Part shown: piece by piece, positions 26,032-34,958 of the stretch
Position numbering within the stretch: position 1 is the first letter of the stretch
Layout of the letters: each line of letters begins with the position of its first letter
DNA from: Roseovarius mucosus DSM 17069
GTDB lineage: Bacteria; Pseudomonadota; Alphaproteobacteria; Rhodobacterales; Rhodobacteraceae
Assembly (NCBI RefSeq): GCF_000768555.3
Contig: NZ_KN293980.1
Span: 406,947-470,946 of the forward strand
Reading direction: 5' to 3'
Length of the DNA stretch: 64,000 nucleotides
Position numbers and translations under genes: made by a program
The notes under the pieces: generated by a model
The model's input: only the letters and a program-made list of their open reading frames with translations
Database searches by the model: none
What the model was told of the DNA's origin: nothing

Positions 26032-26047
26032 TGGTATGGTTCTTGCC
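26032..26047 (+). promoter_or_regulatory. Sigma-54 promoter of motA
   Basis: TGGTATGGTTCTTGCC has the invariant GG and GC at 12-base spacing and TTGC at -12. Predicted transcription start is near 26,058, giving a 49-base leader before motA. Confidence 0.7.
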
Positions 26048-26106
26048 CCTTCTCTCTCGAGACTTGGCAGAGTGCCAGTTGCCACGCTTTTCAGGGAGTC
26101 CCGTCA

Positions 26107-26868
26107 ATGGATATTGCTTCGCTCATCGGCTTGATCGGTGCAGTGGGAATGGTGATCGGATCGATGCTGGCAGCGGGCGGTCTGGGGCCGTTCATTGACG
26201 TGGCTTCGATCCTGATCGTGTTCGGCGGGACGTTCTTTGCCGTCATGTACAAATGCACCATGCCGGTGTTCCTGCGTAGTTTTGGTGCAATGGGCAAGGC
26301 GTTCATGCCAAAGGCCCCAAGTCCTGAAGGCCTGATCACCAAGATGGTCGAGTTGTCGGACATCGCCCGTAAAAGCGGGTTGATGGCGCTGGAGAATCAG
26401 GAAGTGCCGGACAAGTTCTTTTCCAAGGGATTGCAGATGCTGGTGGACGGCGCGGACGAATCCAAGCTGGTCAAGCAACTCTCTGATGAGATCAAGGCTA
26501 TGAAAGTACGCCACGGCGAGGTTCACGAGGCGTTGCGTGGCTGGATCGACATCGCCCCGGCTATGGGCATGATCGGCACGCTGATTGGTCTGGTGCAGAT
26601 GCTGGGCAACATGGCCGACCCCAAGGCAATCGGCCCCGCGATGGCGGTGGCGCTGTTGACCACGCTCTATGGGGCCTTTGTCGCGAACGTAATTTTTGGC
26701 CCGGTCCTGTCCAAGCTAGAGGGGTATACTGCCAGCGAGGCCGCGTATCGGGATATGGTTTTGGCGGGGTTGCGCAATATCGCCAAGGGTGAATCCGGGC
26801 GCAACGTGCAAGAGCAGATGGTCGCTGTCCTGCCGCCCAAGCTGCAGACCAAGCTGCTCGCAGCCTAA
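26107..26868 (+). CDS. motA: Flagellar stator protein MotA (PomA-like)
   Basis: MotA is the ion-channel stator subunit that pushes on the rotor. The 253-residue product has four membrane segments and the signature WIDIAPAMGMIGTLIGLVQM, then DPKAIGPAMAVALLTTLYGA. The N terminus (MDIASLIGLIGAVGMVIGSM, FIDVASILIVFGGTFF) resembles the PomA branch more than enterobacterial MotA. The ATG at 26,107 follows AGGGAG; an upstream in-frame methionine at 26,023 is not needed. motB follows 17 bases later. Confidence 0.93.
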   Translation: MDIASLIGLIGAVGMVIGSMLAAGGLGPFIDVASILIVFGGTFFAVMYKCTMPVFLRSFGAMGKAFMPKAPSPEGLITKMVELSDIARKSGLMALENQEVPDKFFSKGLQMLVDGADESKLVKQLSDEIKAMKVRHGEVHEALRGWIDIAPAMGMIGTLIGLVQMLGNMADPKAIGPAMAVALLTTLYGAFVANVIFGPVLSKLEGYTASEAAYRDMVLAGLRNIAKGESGRNVQEQMVAVLPPKLQTKLLAA

Positions 26869-26885
26869 GCAAGGTGCTCTGACTC

Positions 26886-28037
26886 ATGGCGCGCAAACCC
26901 ATTCCCCTGCCTGTGCCCATTGAGGCCCCCGAGGACGAGTGCCCGAAATGCCCACCCAAGGGCGCGCCCGCCTGGATGGCGACCTTTGCCGATATCGCCA
27001 CGCTGTTGATGGCGTTTTTCGTGCTGATCCTGTCCTTTGCCGAATTCAACCAACCCAAGTTCAAGATGGTGGCAGGCTCGCTCAGCATGGCCTTTGGTGT
27101 GCAACGGCAGGTGCCGGTGATGGAGCAACCCAAGGGCACCACTATTCTTGATCTTTCCTTTAGCCCCTCACCCGAGATGTCCGTCACCGAGCAGATGACA
27201 CAGGACACGACCGAGACCGAGCAACCCGAAATTCAGCGGCCCGTGACCGAAGAGGATGGCAAAGGTGCCGCCGAAGGCGAGGGCGCCGATGCGCCCGGCC
27301 AATCCGAAGCGCGCGAATTGGCTCAGGCCCTGCAGGAGGCGTTGCAAACTGGGCAGCTTAAGGTCGAAACCCGCGATGGCGAGGTGGTGATGAGCTTTGA
27401 TGCGCCCGATGCCCAGAGCCTGCCGGCACAGTTGACCGAGGCGGCTGATGCCCTGCAGCAGGCCGCAGAAGCGACCGGGCAATCCACGTCCGACGTGATG
27501 ATGCAGGGGCTCGCTGATAACATTCAGGAGATGGCCGAGGTTATGCAGGCCAAGGCCGAGGCTGAAACGCAGGCCGGACAATCCGCGCGCAACGCGGCGA
27601 TCGCCGACGCGCAATTGCGCGTCGCCTTGCAACAGGAAATCGGCGAAGGGTTGGTATCGGTCGAGCAGCGCGAGGACAAAGTTGTGATCACCGTGGGCGA
27701 AGGTGGGGCGTTTCCCTCGGGCGGGGCGGACCTGACCGGCGAGGCGCGGGACGTGATGGCGCGACTGGCCTTTGCCGCGATGGGCGAGGCCAGCGAAATT
27801 GTCGTGACCGGACACACGGATTCGGTGCCGTTGGGGGCGGCATCGCCCTATCGCGACAATTGGGGCCTTGCGGCGGCGCGGGCCTCGTCGGTGGTGCGTG
27901 AGTTGTCCGGGTCAGGGTTGATCGAGCCTGAGCGCCTGACCGCGACCAGCCGGGGCGAGTCCATGCCGGTCGCCGAGAATGATACCGCATCGGGGCGGGC
28001 ACAGAACCGCCGGATCGAGATCGAGATCACCTATTGA
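26886..28037 (+). CDS. motB: Flagellar stator protein MotB (PomB-like)
   Basis: MotB anchors the stator to peptidoglycan. The 383-residue protein has a short N terminus with a CPKCPP motif and one membrane helix with the ion-binding Asp36 (FADIATLLMAFFVLILSFAE). A long Glu/Ala/Gln-rich linker follows, then a C-terminal OmpA-like domain with VTGHTDSVPLG and NRRIEIEI. The CPxCPP...GAPAWMATFAD start and KFKMVAGSLSMAFGVQ resemble the Vibrio PomB N terminus. Whether it conducts H+ or Na+ cannot be told from sequence alone. Confidence 0.93.
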   Translation: MARKPIPLPVPIEAPEDECPKCPPKGAPAWMATFADIATLLMAFFVLILSFAEFNQPKFKMVAGSLSMAFGVQRQVPVMEQPKGTTILDLSFSPSPEMSVTEQMTQDTTETEQPEIQRPVTEEDGKGAAEGEGADAPGQSEARELAQALQEALQTGQLKVETRDGEVVMSFDAPDAQSLPAQLTEAADALQQAAEATGQSTSDVMMQGLADNIQEMAEVMQAKAEAETQAGQSARNAAIADAQLRVALQQEIGEGLVSVEQREDKVVITVGEGGAFPSGGADLTGEARDVMARLAFAAMGEASEIVVTGHTDSVPLGAASPYRDNWGLAAARASSVVRELSGSGLIEPERLTATSRGESMPVAENDTASGRAQNRRIEIEITY

Positions 28038-28096
28038 CGGGCGGGGGCTAACAGCCCTGTGCCGCGTGCCGTTGTCAGGGGCAAAGAGGGCTTATC

Positions 28097-29722
28097 ATGG
28101 AAAACGAGATTCTGGTCGCGCTCAATCGCGGCGGCACAGGGATCAATATCGCGGAACTGGCCGACTCACTGACACAGGCCGAGATCACCCCCCGGCGGGC
28201 GTTGATCACTGAGCGGATTGACCGGGCCGAATTGCGCCTGTCGGGTTATGACCGATTGCGTGGACAAGCCGAGCAGATGGGCGATGCGCTCGAACTGATG
28301 CGCGGCCTCTCCTCGCGTAGCTTGAGCAGCGATAACAGCGCCGTTTCCGTGACGGTCAGTGATCCTGGCGCGGTCGATCTGACAACGGCGCGCATTGGTG
28401 TCTCCGAGTTGGCGCAGTCACAAGTGCTGAGCTTCGTCGGCTTTGCCGAAGCGGATGCCGAGATTGGCGCAGGTGCGCTGACGGTGGACTTTGGCGCTTG
28501 GTCCGAAGATGTTCCGCCGGTGTTCAGCGCCGGGGCGCGCACGGCGCAGACCATCACCTTTCAACCCGGTAGCAGCCTTGCCGACATGGCCGAGGCGCTC
28601 AGCAGCATCGAGGGGCTGTCGGCGCGTGTGATCGACTTGGGCGATGGCACCTATTCGCTGGGTGTCATATCAGAGACCGGATCGCAGAATGCGCTGCGAC
28701 TCAGCGTGGCGGCTGATGCCGATCCGCGCATGGCGCAGTTCGACATCAGTGCTGATCCCGGCACCGTGCAGGTGCAGGGCGCGCAGGACGCCAAACTCAG
28801 CCTGAACGGTATTGCCGTGACCCGGTCCAGCAACCAGATCGACGATCTCTTGCCCGGCGTGACGCTCAATATCACGGGGCAGACCCTGAGCGATGCCACC
28901 CTCTCGGGTCGTGCCAATGTCGAGGGCGCGCTGGAGGTCATGCAGAGCTTTGTCGATATCATCAATGCCACCCAGACCCTTGTGAAGTCACTGACAGCAC
29001 GCGGTTTCGGCGAAGGCGGCGTGGCGGGCGATCTGGCGGGCGACAGTCTGGCCGATGGTGTGTTGCGTGGCATGCAATCCGTGCTCTCGCGCGGGTTTGG
29101 CGTGCAGGGCGTGCATCTGTCGGACATCGGAATTCGCACCGAACGCGACGGGAGCCTCGCCCTTGACGCGGATCGCTTTTCCGCAGCCCTGAGCGCCAAT
29201 CCTGGGCTGCTCGATCCGCTGATCCGTGACGATCTGGTGGGCAAGGATGTGCAGATCGCTGGAACTCCGGGCACCGCTGCCACGGCGGGGCGCTTTGCGC
29301 TGACGCGCGATGCCGCGACAGGTGAGGCCACGCTCGGCGGTGTTGGATTGATCGGTTCGGCACAGGAGAATGGCGATTGGACCTACCGCGTGCCCTCGGG
29401 GCCGATGCGTGGTCTGACGCTGACCGTCGCGGCCGGAACTGAGCAGGCAGAGATCAATTTTCAACCCAGCATGGTCAGCAGCCTGCAATCCTTTTTGTCA
29501 GGTGTCTTGGCGGACGGCAATGCGCTGGCGCAGCGTGAGGATGCACTGGGGGCTTCGATCGCCACCGAGACCACCGCGCTCGAGGCGCTGGACGGGCGAT
29601 CCGAAGAGGTGCGCACGCGCTATCTGAGCCAGTTCACCCAGATGGAAATGATCGTGACGCAGCTCAATTCGACCGGCGATTATCTGACCAACCTCGTGGA
29701 TGGGTGGAATGCGGATCGGTGA
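28097..29722 (+). CDS. fliD: Flagellar filament cap protein FliD (HAP2)
   Basis: FliD caps the growing filament and inserts flagellin. The 541-residue protein shows the N-terminal pattern NIAELADSLTQAEITPRRAL, the middle ARVIDLGDGTYSLGVISETG, the DAKLSLNGIAVTRSSNQIDD segment leading to LLPGVTLNITG (typical of FliD), and a coiled-coil C terminus with RYLSQFTQMEMIVTQLNSTG. It is the third gene of the motA operon, 59 bases after motB. Confidence 0.9.
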   Translation: MENEILVALNRGGTGINIAELADSLTQAEITPRRALITERIDRAELRLSGYDRLRGQAEQMGDALELMRGLSSRSLSSDNSAVSVTVSDPGAVDLTTARIGVSELAQSQVLSFVGFAEADAEIGAGALTVDFGAWSEDVPPVFSAGARTAQTITFQPGSSLADMAEALSSIEGLSARVIDLGDGTYSLGVISETGSQNALRLSVAADADPRMAQFDISADPGTVQVQGAQDAKLSLNGIAVTRSSNQIDDLLPGVTLNITGQTLSDATLSGRANVEGALEVMQSFVDIINATQTLVKSLTARGFGEGGVAGDLAGDSLADGVLRGMQSVLSRGFGVQGVHLSDIGIRTERDGSLALDADRFSAALSANPGLLDPLIRDDLVGKDVQIAGTPGTAATAGRFALTRDAATGEATLGGVGLIGSAQENGDWTYRVPSGPMRGLTLTVAAGTEQAEINFQPSMVSSLQSFLSGVLADGNALAQREDALGASIATETTALEALDGRSEEVRTRYLSQFTQMEMIVTQLNSTGDYLTNLVDGWNADR

Positions 29723-29775
29723 TCCGCAAAACTGCGCACCGGGATGCGGGACGGCACCACAGAAAGGCAAGCGGC

Positions 29776-30786
29776 ATGGCTGAGTGGCATGTGGTCTATC
29801 AGGTCTATGGCGGCGCGTCTTCTGCGACGTGCCCTACCTACGTACGTGAGGCGGTTCTGCGCGATGATCTCGGAGAGTTGCGCGAAGGTGCGCTATCGGT
29901 GGATGGTTTCCTGCTCGAGGTGGGAACGCGCGTGACGCTGCGCGACGCACCATGCATCGTGCTCGGATCCGGCCATATCCAGCCGGGCATGCCCCTGCTC
30001 GATGTCATCGAGCCTGAGGGCGAGGCCCATGATCTGCTCCTGTTGCGGCAGGAAGATACCGGCGAGACCTATTATGTTTACCCCCGAGGAGCGCCCTATG
30101 CGCCGAACATGGTGGCGCTGATCGTCGATCTGGCCCCTATTGGTTATCGCTGCGATGCAGGCGGCCCACTGGGTCTGGCCGCGGGCACCGAAATCCTGAC
30201 CCCGACGGGCGCGCGAAAGGTGCAGACACTGGACGTGGGCGATCGGGTGCTGGATGCCTCTGGCGCAGAGCGGGTGGTGATCTGGGCTGGCGTGACTGAG
30301 GTCGATCTTGATCTGCTCACCTCCAATTCCGTGGCCCCCGTCCGCTTTGAAGTGGGTGCGCTGGGTGCGGGGCATCCCATGCGGCCGCTCAAGCTGTCGC
30401 CGTTGCATCATCTGCCCTTGCCGGTCCCGGAGCCGGATACCGATGGGGCGCTTTGTCTTGGTCCTGCACTGGGTTTTGTGGGCTTGCCAGGGGTGCGCGT
30501 CGCGCATCCGGCTGGGCGGATTGCCTACCATCACCTGTTGCTGGATCGGCACGCGCTGATCCTTGCCAATGGCACGGCAATCGAGAGCCTCTATCCCTGT
30601 CCAGAGATTATCGCGCGGCTGTCCCCGGAGCGACGAGTCGAGGTTCATGCCGCTCTGGCAGCGGCCGGCTATGCTGGACAGGTTTATCCTGCGCTGGCTG
30701 AAACCTTGGGCGTCTGGCAAACCCGGCGGGCGCTTGCGCTCTGGCCCGAGGCCGCGCCCGAGACAGAAATCGCCTTGGCAAGCTGA
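29776..30786 (+). CDS. Hint-domain protein lacking the catalytic cysteine
   Basis: The 336-residue protein contains a Hint (Hedgehog/intein) module from about residue 137: AAGTEILTPTGARKVQTLDV, GDRVLDASGAERVVIWAG, and later LKLSPLHHLPL and YHHLLLDRHALI. In the active family a Cys stands just before this block (CFxxGT); here the sequence is GLAAGT, so self-cleavage by the usual route is unlikely. The first 135 residues are unrecognised. No signal peptide is visible. It follows fliD by 53 bases and ends 20 bases from convergent fliA. The ATG at 29,776 was chosen because the upstream extension overlaps fliD. Confidence 0.75.
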   Translation: MAEWHVVYQVYGGASSATCPTYVREAVLRDDLGELREGALSVDGFLLEVGTRVTLRDAPCIVLGSGHIQPGMPLLDVIEPEGEAHDLLLLRQEDTGETYYVYPRGAPYAPNMVALIVDLAPIGYRCDAGGPLGLAAGTEILTPTGARKVQTLDVGDRVLDASGAERVVIWAGVTEVDLDLLTSNSVAPVRFEVGALGAGHPMRPLKLSPLHHLPLPVPEPDTDGALCLGPALGFVGLPGVRVAHPAGRIAYHHLLLDRHALILANGTAIESLYPCPEIIARLSPERRVEVHAALAAAGYAGQVYPALAETLGVWQTRRALALWPEAAPETEIALAS

Positions 30787-30806
30787 CGCGCGCGTGCCTT
30801 GGCGGA

Positions 30807-31535
30807 TCACTCCGCCGCGTCGTGATGAAGCCTTGCCTGCATCAGGTCGCGCAACTGTCCGATGGCCGCCTTCTTGATCTGCGACACGCGCCCGGTCGTG
30901 ACATCGAGGATGGCCGCGATCTCGTAGACGTTGAGCTCTTCGACATAGTAGAGTTGCAGCACCAGCGCCGAGCGTTCGGGCAGGTCTTCCAGCGCGCTTT
31001 GCAGCAGCGCCTTGAGCTGGATATGTTCAACCTCATCCTCGGGGGTAGTGCCATGGTCGCTGAAAAGGAGCGAGTGGTCGGTATAAACCTCGTCGAGCGA
31101 CTGAAGCTGATTGGTCTGAAAGCGATTTTCCCAATCTTGGAATTCTTCGGTCGTGAGGTCGAGCGATTTGGCCAGCTCCGGCACCTCGGGTTCGCGCCCC
31201 AGCTGTTGCGACAGCTTGCGGCGGGTGGCCTCGATTTTCTGGCGCATGGTGATAGAGTTGCGGCAGAGGTTCGAATTACGCCGCAGATGGTCGATGATCG
31301 AACCGCGAATGCGGATGGCTGCATAAGCCGCAAAGCTGACCCCGTCACAGACCGAATAGCGCTGTGAGGCGTCGATCAGCCCGAGGTAGCCCGCCTGCAA
31401 CAGATCGTCGATCTCGATAAAACGGCCAACGCGACCATGAAAGTGCCAGGCGAGCCGTTGCACCAGTGGCATGTGCTGTTCGACCAGACGGGCCGGGTTG
31501 GGCTGTTGTTCGGCATAGGCTTGGGGGGCGATCAT
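30807..31535 (-). CDS. fliA: Flagellar sigma-28 factor FliA
   Basis: FliA transcribes late flagellar genes such as flagellin. The 242-residue protein has region 2 (QRLAWHFHGRVGRFIEIDDL, LQAGYLGLIDASQRY, FAAYAAIRIRGSIIDHLRR) and region 4 (LPERSALVLQLYYVEELNVY, EIAAILDVTTGRVSQIKKAA). Its start overlaps the flhF stop by ATGA. The antagonist FlgM is encoded at 37,324. Convergent with the Hint gene. Confidence 0.95.
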   Translation of the reverse strand: MIAPQAYAEQQPNPARLVEQHMPLVQRLAWHFHGRVGRFIEIDDLLQAGYLGLIDASQRYSVCDGVSFAAYAAIRIRGSIIDHLRRNSNLCRNSITMRQKIEATRRKLSQQLGREPEVPELAKSLDLTTEEFQDWENRFQTNQLQSLDEVYTDHSLLFSDHGTTPEDEVEHIQLKALLQSALEDLPERSALVLQLYYVEELNVYEIAAILDVTTGRVSQIKKAAIGQLRDLMQARLHHDAAE

Positions 31536-32623
31536 GACCGGGACTCCGCATCGGGGCCGTGGTGGCGAAAGAGCGTGGGCTGTGACGTGTCGGTTTGGTC
31601 ATCGACGGTCGCGGCTTCGGTCGCGGTGTCGTCCTCGATGACGCGCAACCCGTCGACCAGCCGGTCGTTGGACGCACACCAGAGCGGCACGAGACCCACA
31701 GACCGCAAGGCCGCCACATCTGTGGTGGCGTCCGGCATGTCCTCGCAGCCCGAAAGGATCGCGGATATGGTCCGTCCTGCCCAACGGAGCTGAAGAGCGG
31801 CGATGCGCTCGGGGCGCAGACCACCGGGCACGACCAGCGCGGCGCGGACCTCTGGCAGGCTCAGAGCGGTCTCGGCCAATGTCGCGCCGTCGTTGCCCCG
31901 CCCCGAAATCACGACGATCTGGACCGTGCCTGTCTGGGGCGCGGCGAGGGTGTCGGGTGTGTCAAACAGGGTTGTCATACCCAGCAGATGCGATTTCTGT
32001 GCCAAGACGGCGCCGTCACCATGAGAACCGGTGCCACAAAAGCAGAATTCTACAGTGAGGCCTGGTGTGCGGGTGAGACGCATCAGGGCCAGTTGCAAGG
32101 CGATCTGCGATTTGCCCGCACCGACCGGCCCGACAAGGACAATCCGTGAGGTTGAGAGGAGACGGTCGCGCAGGATGACAGGATCAGGCAGGCTCGGTGC
32201 CGGTGTTTCAGGCTCTGGCTGGGGCGTCTGGATGTCCGGAGCTTGGCCTTCGGTCGTCTCGGGGACAGGGGCTGTGGTCGGGGCGGTTGCCTTGGCCTCG
32301 CCAAGAATTCGATCAAAGGGTTTCGGGGCCTGGGCATTCAGAAAGCTGGGCAAGCGCGACGCAGACGCCGTCAACACGGGGGCAGGCGGCATGATCGGGT
32401 CAATCGGATCATTAACCACCACGTCAACGCGCTGAGACGAGGGCACCGCCCGCAGACGCGGCGCGGGATGCGCGATGCTTTCTGGGGCATCATCGCTGGC
32501 GACGATCACCACCTGCCCGTCGATCAGATCATTGGACAAGATCAGGGCGTCCGGCCCGAGGCGGCGTTGCACCTGTTCCAGCGCGGTTACGCTGTCGAGG
32601 GCGCGAAAGGTCATCGTGCTCAT
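31532..32623 (-). CDS. flhF: FlhF-like protein with degenerate GTPase motifs
   Basis: FlhF is an SRP-type GTPase that places polar flagella. The 363-residue protein begins with the FlhF N-terminal pattern (MTFRALDSVTALEQVQRRLG, PDALILSN), then a Pro-rich linker, then a P-loop GPVGAGKSQIALQLA. The later G motifs are eroded: where DTAGR is expected there is VVISGRGNDG, and the TKxD position reads SGCEDMP. Position between flhA and fliA is the usual one for flhF. I infer a homologue that may bind nucleotide weakly and not hydrolyse it. Confidence 0.75.
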   Translation of the reverse strand: MSTMTFRALDSVTALEQVQRRLGPDALILSNDLIDGQVVIVASDDAPESIAHPAPRLRAVPSSQRVDVVVNDPIDPIMPPAPVLTASASRLPSFLNAQAPKPFDRILGEAKATAPTTAPVPETTEGQAPDIQTPQPEPETPAPSLPDPVILRDRLLSTSRIVLVGPVGAGKSQIALQLALMRLTRTPGLTVEFCFCGTGSHGDGAVLAQKSHLLGMTTLFDTPDTLAAPQTGTVQIVVISGRGNDGATLAETALSLPEVRAALVVPGGLRPERIAALQLRWAGRTISAILSGCEDMPDATTDVAALRSVGLVPLWCASNDRLVDGLRVIEDDTATEAATVDDQTDTSQPTLFRHHGPDAESRS

Positions 32624-32634
32624 CGGTCACATCC

Positions 32635-34785
32635 TCAGTTGGACGGTTTGGGCGGGGTGGATCTGGCACCGCCGATAGAGGCCGCAATTTCGACGCGGCG
32701 GTTGTCGGGCAGTTCGGAGACCGCCATCACGATGGCATCGACGCCATGCGTGCGCAGGAAGGCAGCAAAGGCACGCCGTAGCGCGGCGGAAACCACGACA
32801 ACCGCCTGACGGCCCTGACCGGCCAGTGATTCCTGTGCCTCGTTCAATTGGCCAAGAATCTGGCGCGTCAGCCCCTGCTCGACGATCAGTCCAGCGGTGT
32901 CGTGTTGCGAGCGGGTCAGCAGGTCTTCGAGATCGGGGGCGAGCGTGATCAGATGCAGGCTTTCCTTGAGCGGTGCAATCTGTTGCAGCAGTTGCGGGGC
33001 GAGTGCGGGGCGCAGCGCCTCGGCCATGTCTTGCGGTTCACTGAGGCGGGCGGACATCCCGGCGAGATCCTCTAGAATGCGCGGCAGGTCGGCAATTGGC
33101 ATGCGTTCACGCAAGAGCGCGCGCAAAACGGCGGTCAGCACATGCAGCGGCACCAGTTTCGGCACCACGGATTCCACCAGCGTCGGGGCAGAGCGCTCCA
33201 GATTGTCCAAGAGCCCCTGCACGTCATCCGCGCCCAAGAGGTCGGCGGCATGGGCATAGAGCATCTGACTGAGATGGGTGGCGACCACAGAGGCGGGTTC
33301 GACCACGACGTAGTCATCGGCTTCGGCCTCGGTCTGTTGATGTGGCTGAATCCACACGGCATCCATGCCAAAGGACGGGTCCTTGACCTCGATGCCGCGC
33401 AGTTTGCGGGTGGTGCCGCCGCCTGGCAACGCCAGTTTGCGGTCAGGATAGGCCGCGTCCTCGGCCACGATGGCCTGACGGATGCGGATGCGGTAGCTGT
33501 TGGCGGGGAGGCCCATATCGTCGCGGATGCGCACGCCCGGAATGACAAAGCCCATCGCGGTCGAAACCTCGCGCCGGATGCCGGTGATACGCGAGACAAG
33601 CGCGCCGCCCGCGCCCTCTTCGATCAGAGGAATGAGGCCAAAGCCGATCTGGATGGTGATAGGTGCATAATCCGTGACGTCCTCGGCGGTGATGGCACCG
33701 CTGGAGTCGGGGCGTGCGCCCGGCTGGCTGGTACCTGCGCCGGTGGGGGCGGGCAGGGCGGCCCGACGCGGCGCTTGACCGGGGGCCGGGGCGTCGGCGG
33801 TTTCGCCGGGGGCAAGTTGTTTGCGGGTGGCCCATGCCACACCGCCTGCAGCCAGTGCCGCCACGATAAAGAGCAGGTTGGGCATGCCTGGAATGAGGCC
33901 CATGATGGCCATGACCGCCGCCACCGGCAGCCATGCCCGGTGCATGCCGATCTGGCTTCCGATATGGCCTGTCATGTCCTTGGTCGAGGCCACGCGCGTC
34001 ACGATCACCGCCGTGGCGATCGAGAGCAGGAGCGAGGGGATCTGCGCCACAAGGCCATCGCCGATGGACAGTAGCACATAGGTTTCCGCCGCCTGTCCCA
34101 GAGAGAGCGCATGTTGCGAGGTGCCAATGACGATGCCGCCCAGAATATTGGCGGCCAAAATCAGGATGCCGGCTATGGCGTCGCCCTTGACGAATTTCGA
34201 CGCACCATCCATGGCACCGTAGAAATCCGCCTCTTCGCCCACTTCGGCGCGGCGGGCACGGGCCTGTTCGGGGGTGAGGATCCCTGCGTTGAGATCGGCG
34301 TCAATCGCCATCTGCTTGCCCGGCATGGCATCTAGCGTAAAGCGGGCGGAGACCTCGGACACGCGACCGGCACCCTTGGTGATGACCATGAGGTTGATGA
34401 TCACGAGGATGACAAAGACCACCAGACCCACAGCGAAATTGCCCGCGATCACGAAATTACCAAAGGCTTCGATCACCTTGCCCGCAGCGCCGGTGCCCTC
34501 GTGCCCCGAGGTCAGAACGATCCGCGTCGAGGCCACGTTGAGCGCGAGGCGGAACACGGTGGCAATCAGCAGGACCGACGGAAAGGACGAGAAATCAAGC
34601 GGCCTATAGCTGTAGAGCGCGACCATCAGCACCAGAAGCGACAAGAGGATGTTGAACACAAAGAAAATGTCGAGCAGCGCCAATGGCAGCGGCAGCACCA
34701 TCATCGCCACAACGGCGAGGATGCCCACAGGCAGCAGGCCAGCCCCGAGTTGTGGGCGGTAAGAGGCACGGCTCAGCGCGGCCAT
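32635..34785 (-). CDS. flhA: Flagellar export gate protein FlhA
   Basis: FlhA is the large membrane subunit of the flagellar type III export gate. The 716-residue protein starts MAALSRASYRPQLGAG and has the hydrophobic N-terminal half with LALLDIFFVFNILLSLLVLM, RIVLTSGHEG, FVIAGNFAVGLVVFVILVII and the ITKGAGRVSEVSARFTLDAM-PGKQMAIDADLNAG signature. The cytoplasmic C-terminal domain contains LTRQILGQLNEAQ. A much longer open frame continues upstream, but the conserved N terminus and the sigma-54 promoter at 34,824-34,839 fix the start at 34,785. It is first in the operon flhA-flhF-fliA. Confidence 0.95.
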   Translation of the reverse strand: MAALSRASYRPQLGAGLLPVGILAVVAMMVLPLPLALLDIFFVFNILLSLLVLMVALYSYRPLDFSSFPSVLLIATVFRLALNVASTRIVLTSGHEGTGAAGKVIEAFGNFVIAGNFAVGLVVFVILVIINLMVITKGAGRVSEVSARFTLDAMPGKQMAIDADLNAGILTPEQARARRAEVGEEADFYGAMDGASKFVKGDAIAGILILAANILGGIVIGTSQHALSLGQAAETYVLLSIGDGLVAQIPSLLLSIATAVIVTRVASTKDMTGHIGSQIGMHRAWLPVAAVMAIMGLIPGMPNLLFIVAALAAGGVAWATRKQLAPGETADAPAPGQAPRRAALPAPTGAGTSQPGARPDSSGAITAEDVTDYAPITIQIGFGLIPLIEEGAGGALVSRITGIRREVSTAMGFVIPGVRIRDDMGLPANSYRIRIRQAIVAEDAAYPDRKLALPGGGTTRKLRGIEVKDPSFGMDAVWIQPHQQTEAEADDYVVVEPASVVATHLSQMLYAHAADLLGADDVQGLLDNLERSAPTLVESVVPKLVPLHVLTAVLRALLRERMPIADLPRILEDLAGMSARLSEPQDMAEALRPALAPQLLQQIAPLKESLHLITLAPDLEDLLTRSQHDTAGLIVEQGLTRQILGQLNEAQESLAGQGRQAVVVVSAALRRAFAAFLRTHGVDAIVMAVSELPDNRRVEIAASIGGARSTPPKPSN

Positions 34786-34823
34786 CGGGTATCCCTTGTG
34801 TTGCGTCGCATCGGGGGAATGGG

Positions 34824-34839
34824 TGCAAGTCGCGTGCCA
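34824..34839 (-). promoter_or_regulatory. Sigma-54 promoter of the flhA operon
   Basis: The minus-strand TGGCACGCGACTTGCA is a perfect -24/-12 element. Predicted start of transcription is near 34,813, 28 bases before the flhA ATG. Confidence 0.85.
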
Positions 34840-34891
34840 ATTTTGCGGGCTTGGCACGGAGGAAGGGGGAGGGCCTGAACTGGGTCGGGGC

Positions 34892-34907
34892 TGGCACGCG
34901 CCTTGCA
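34892..34907 (+). promoter_or_regulatory. Sigma-54 promoter of the flgP operon
   Basis: TGGCACGCGCCTTGCA is a perfect -24/-12 element, with predicted start near 34,918, 41 bases before flgP. It is back-to-back with the flhA promoter, 52 bases apart. Confidence 0.85.
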
Positions 34908-34958
34908 GGTCTGGCGCTGAAAACCGCGCCTGTCCGGCCCCGTCAAAAGAGGTTCCCA

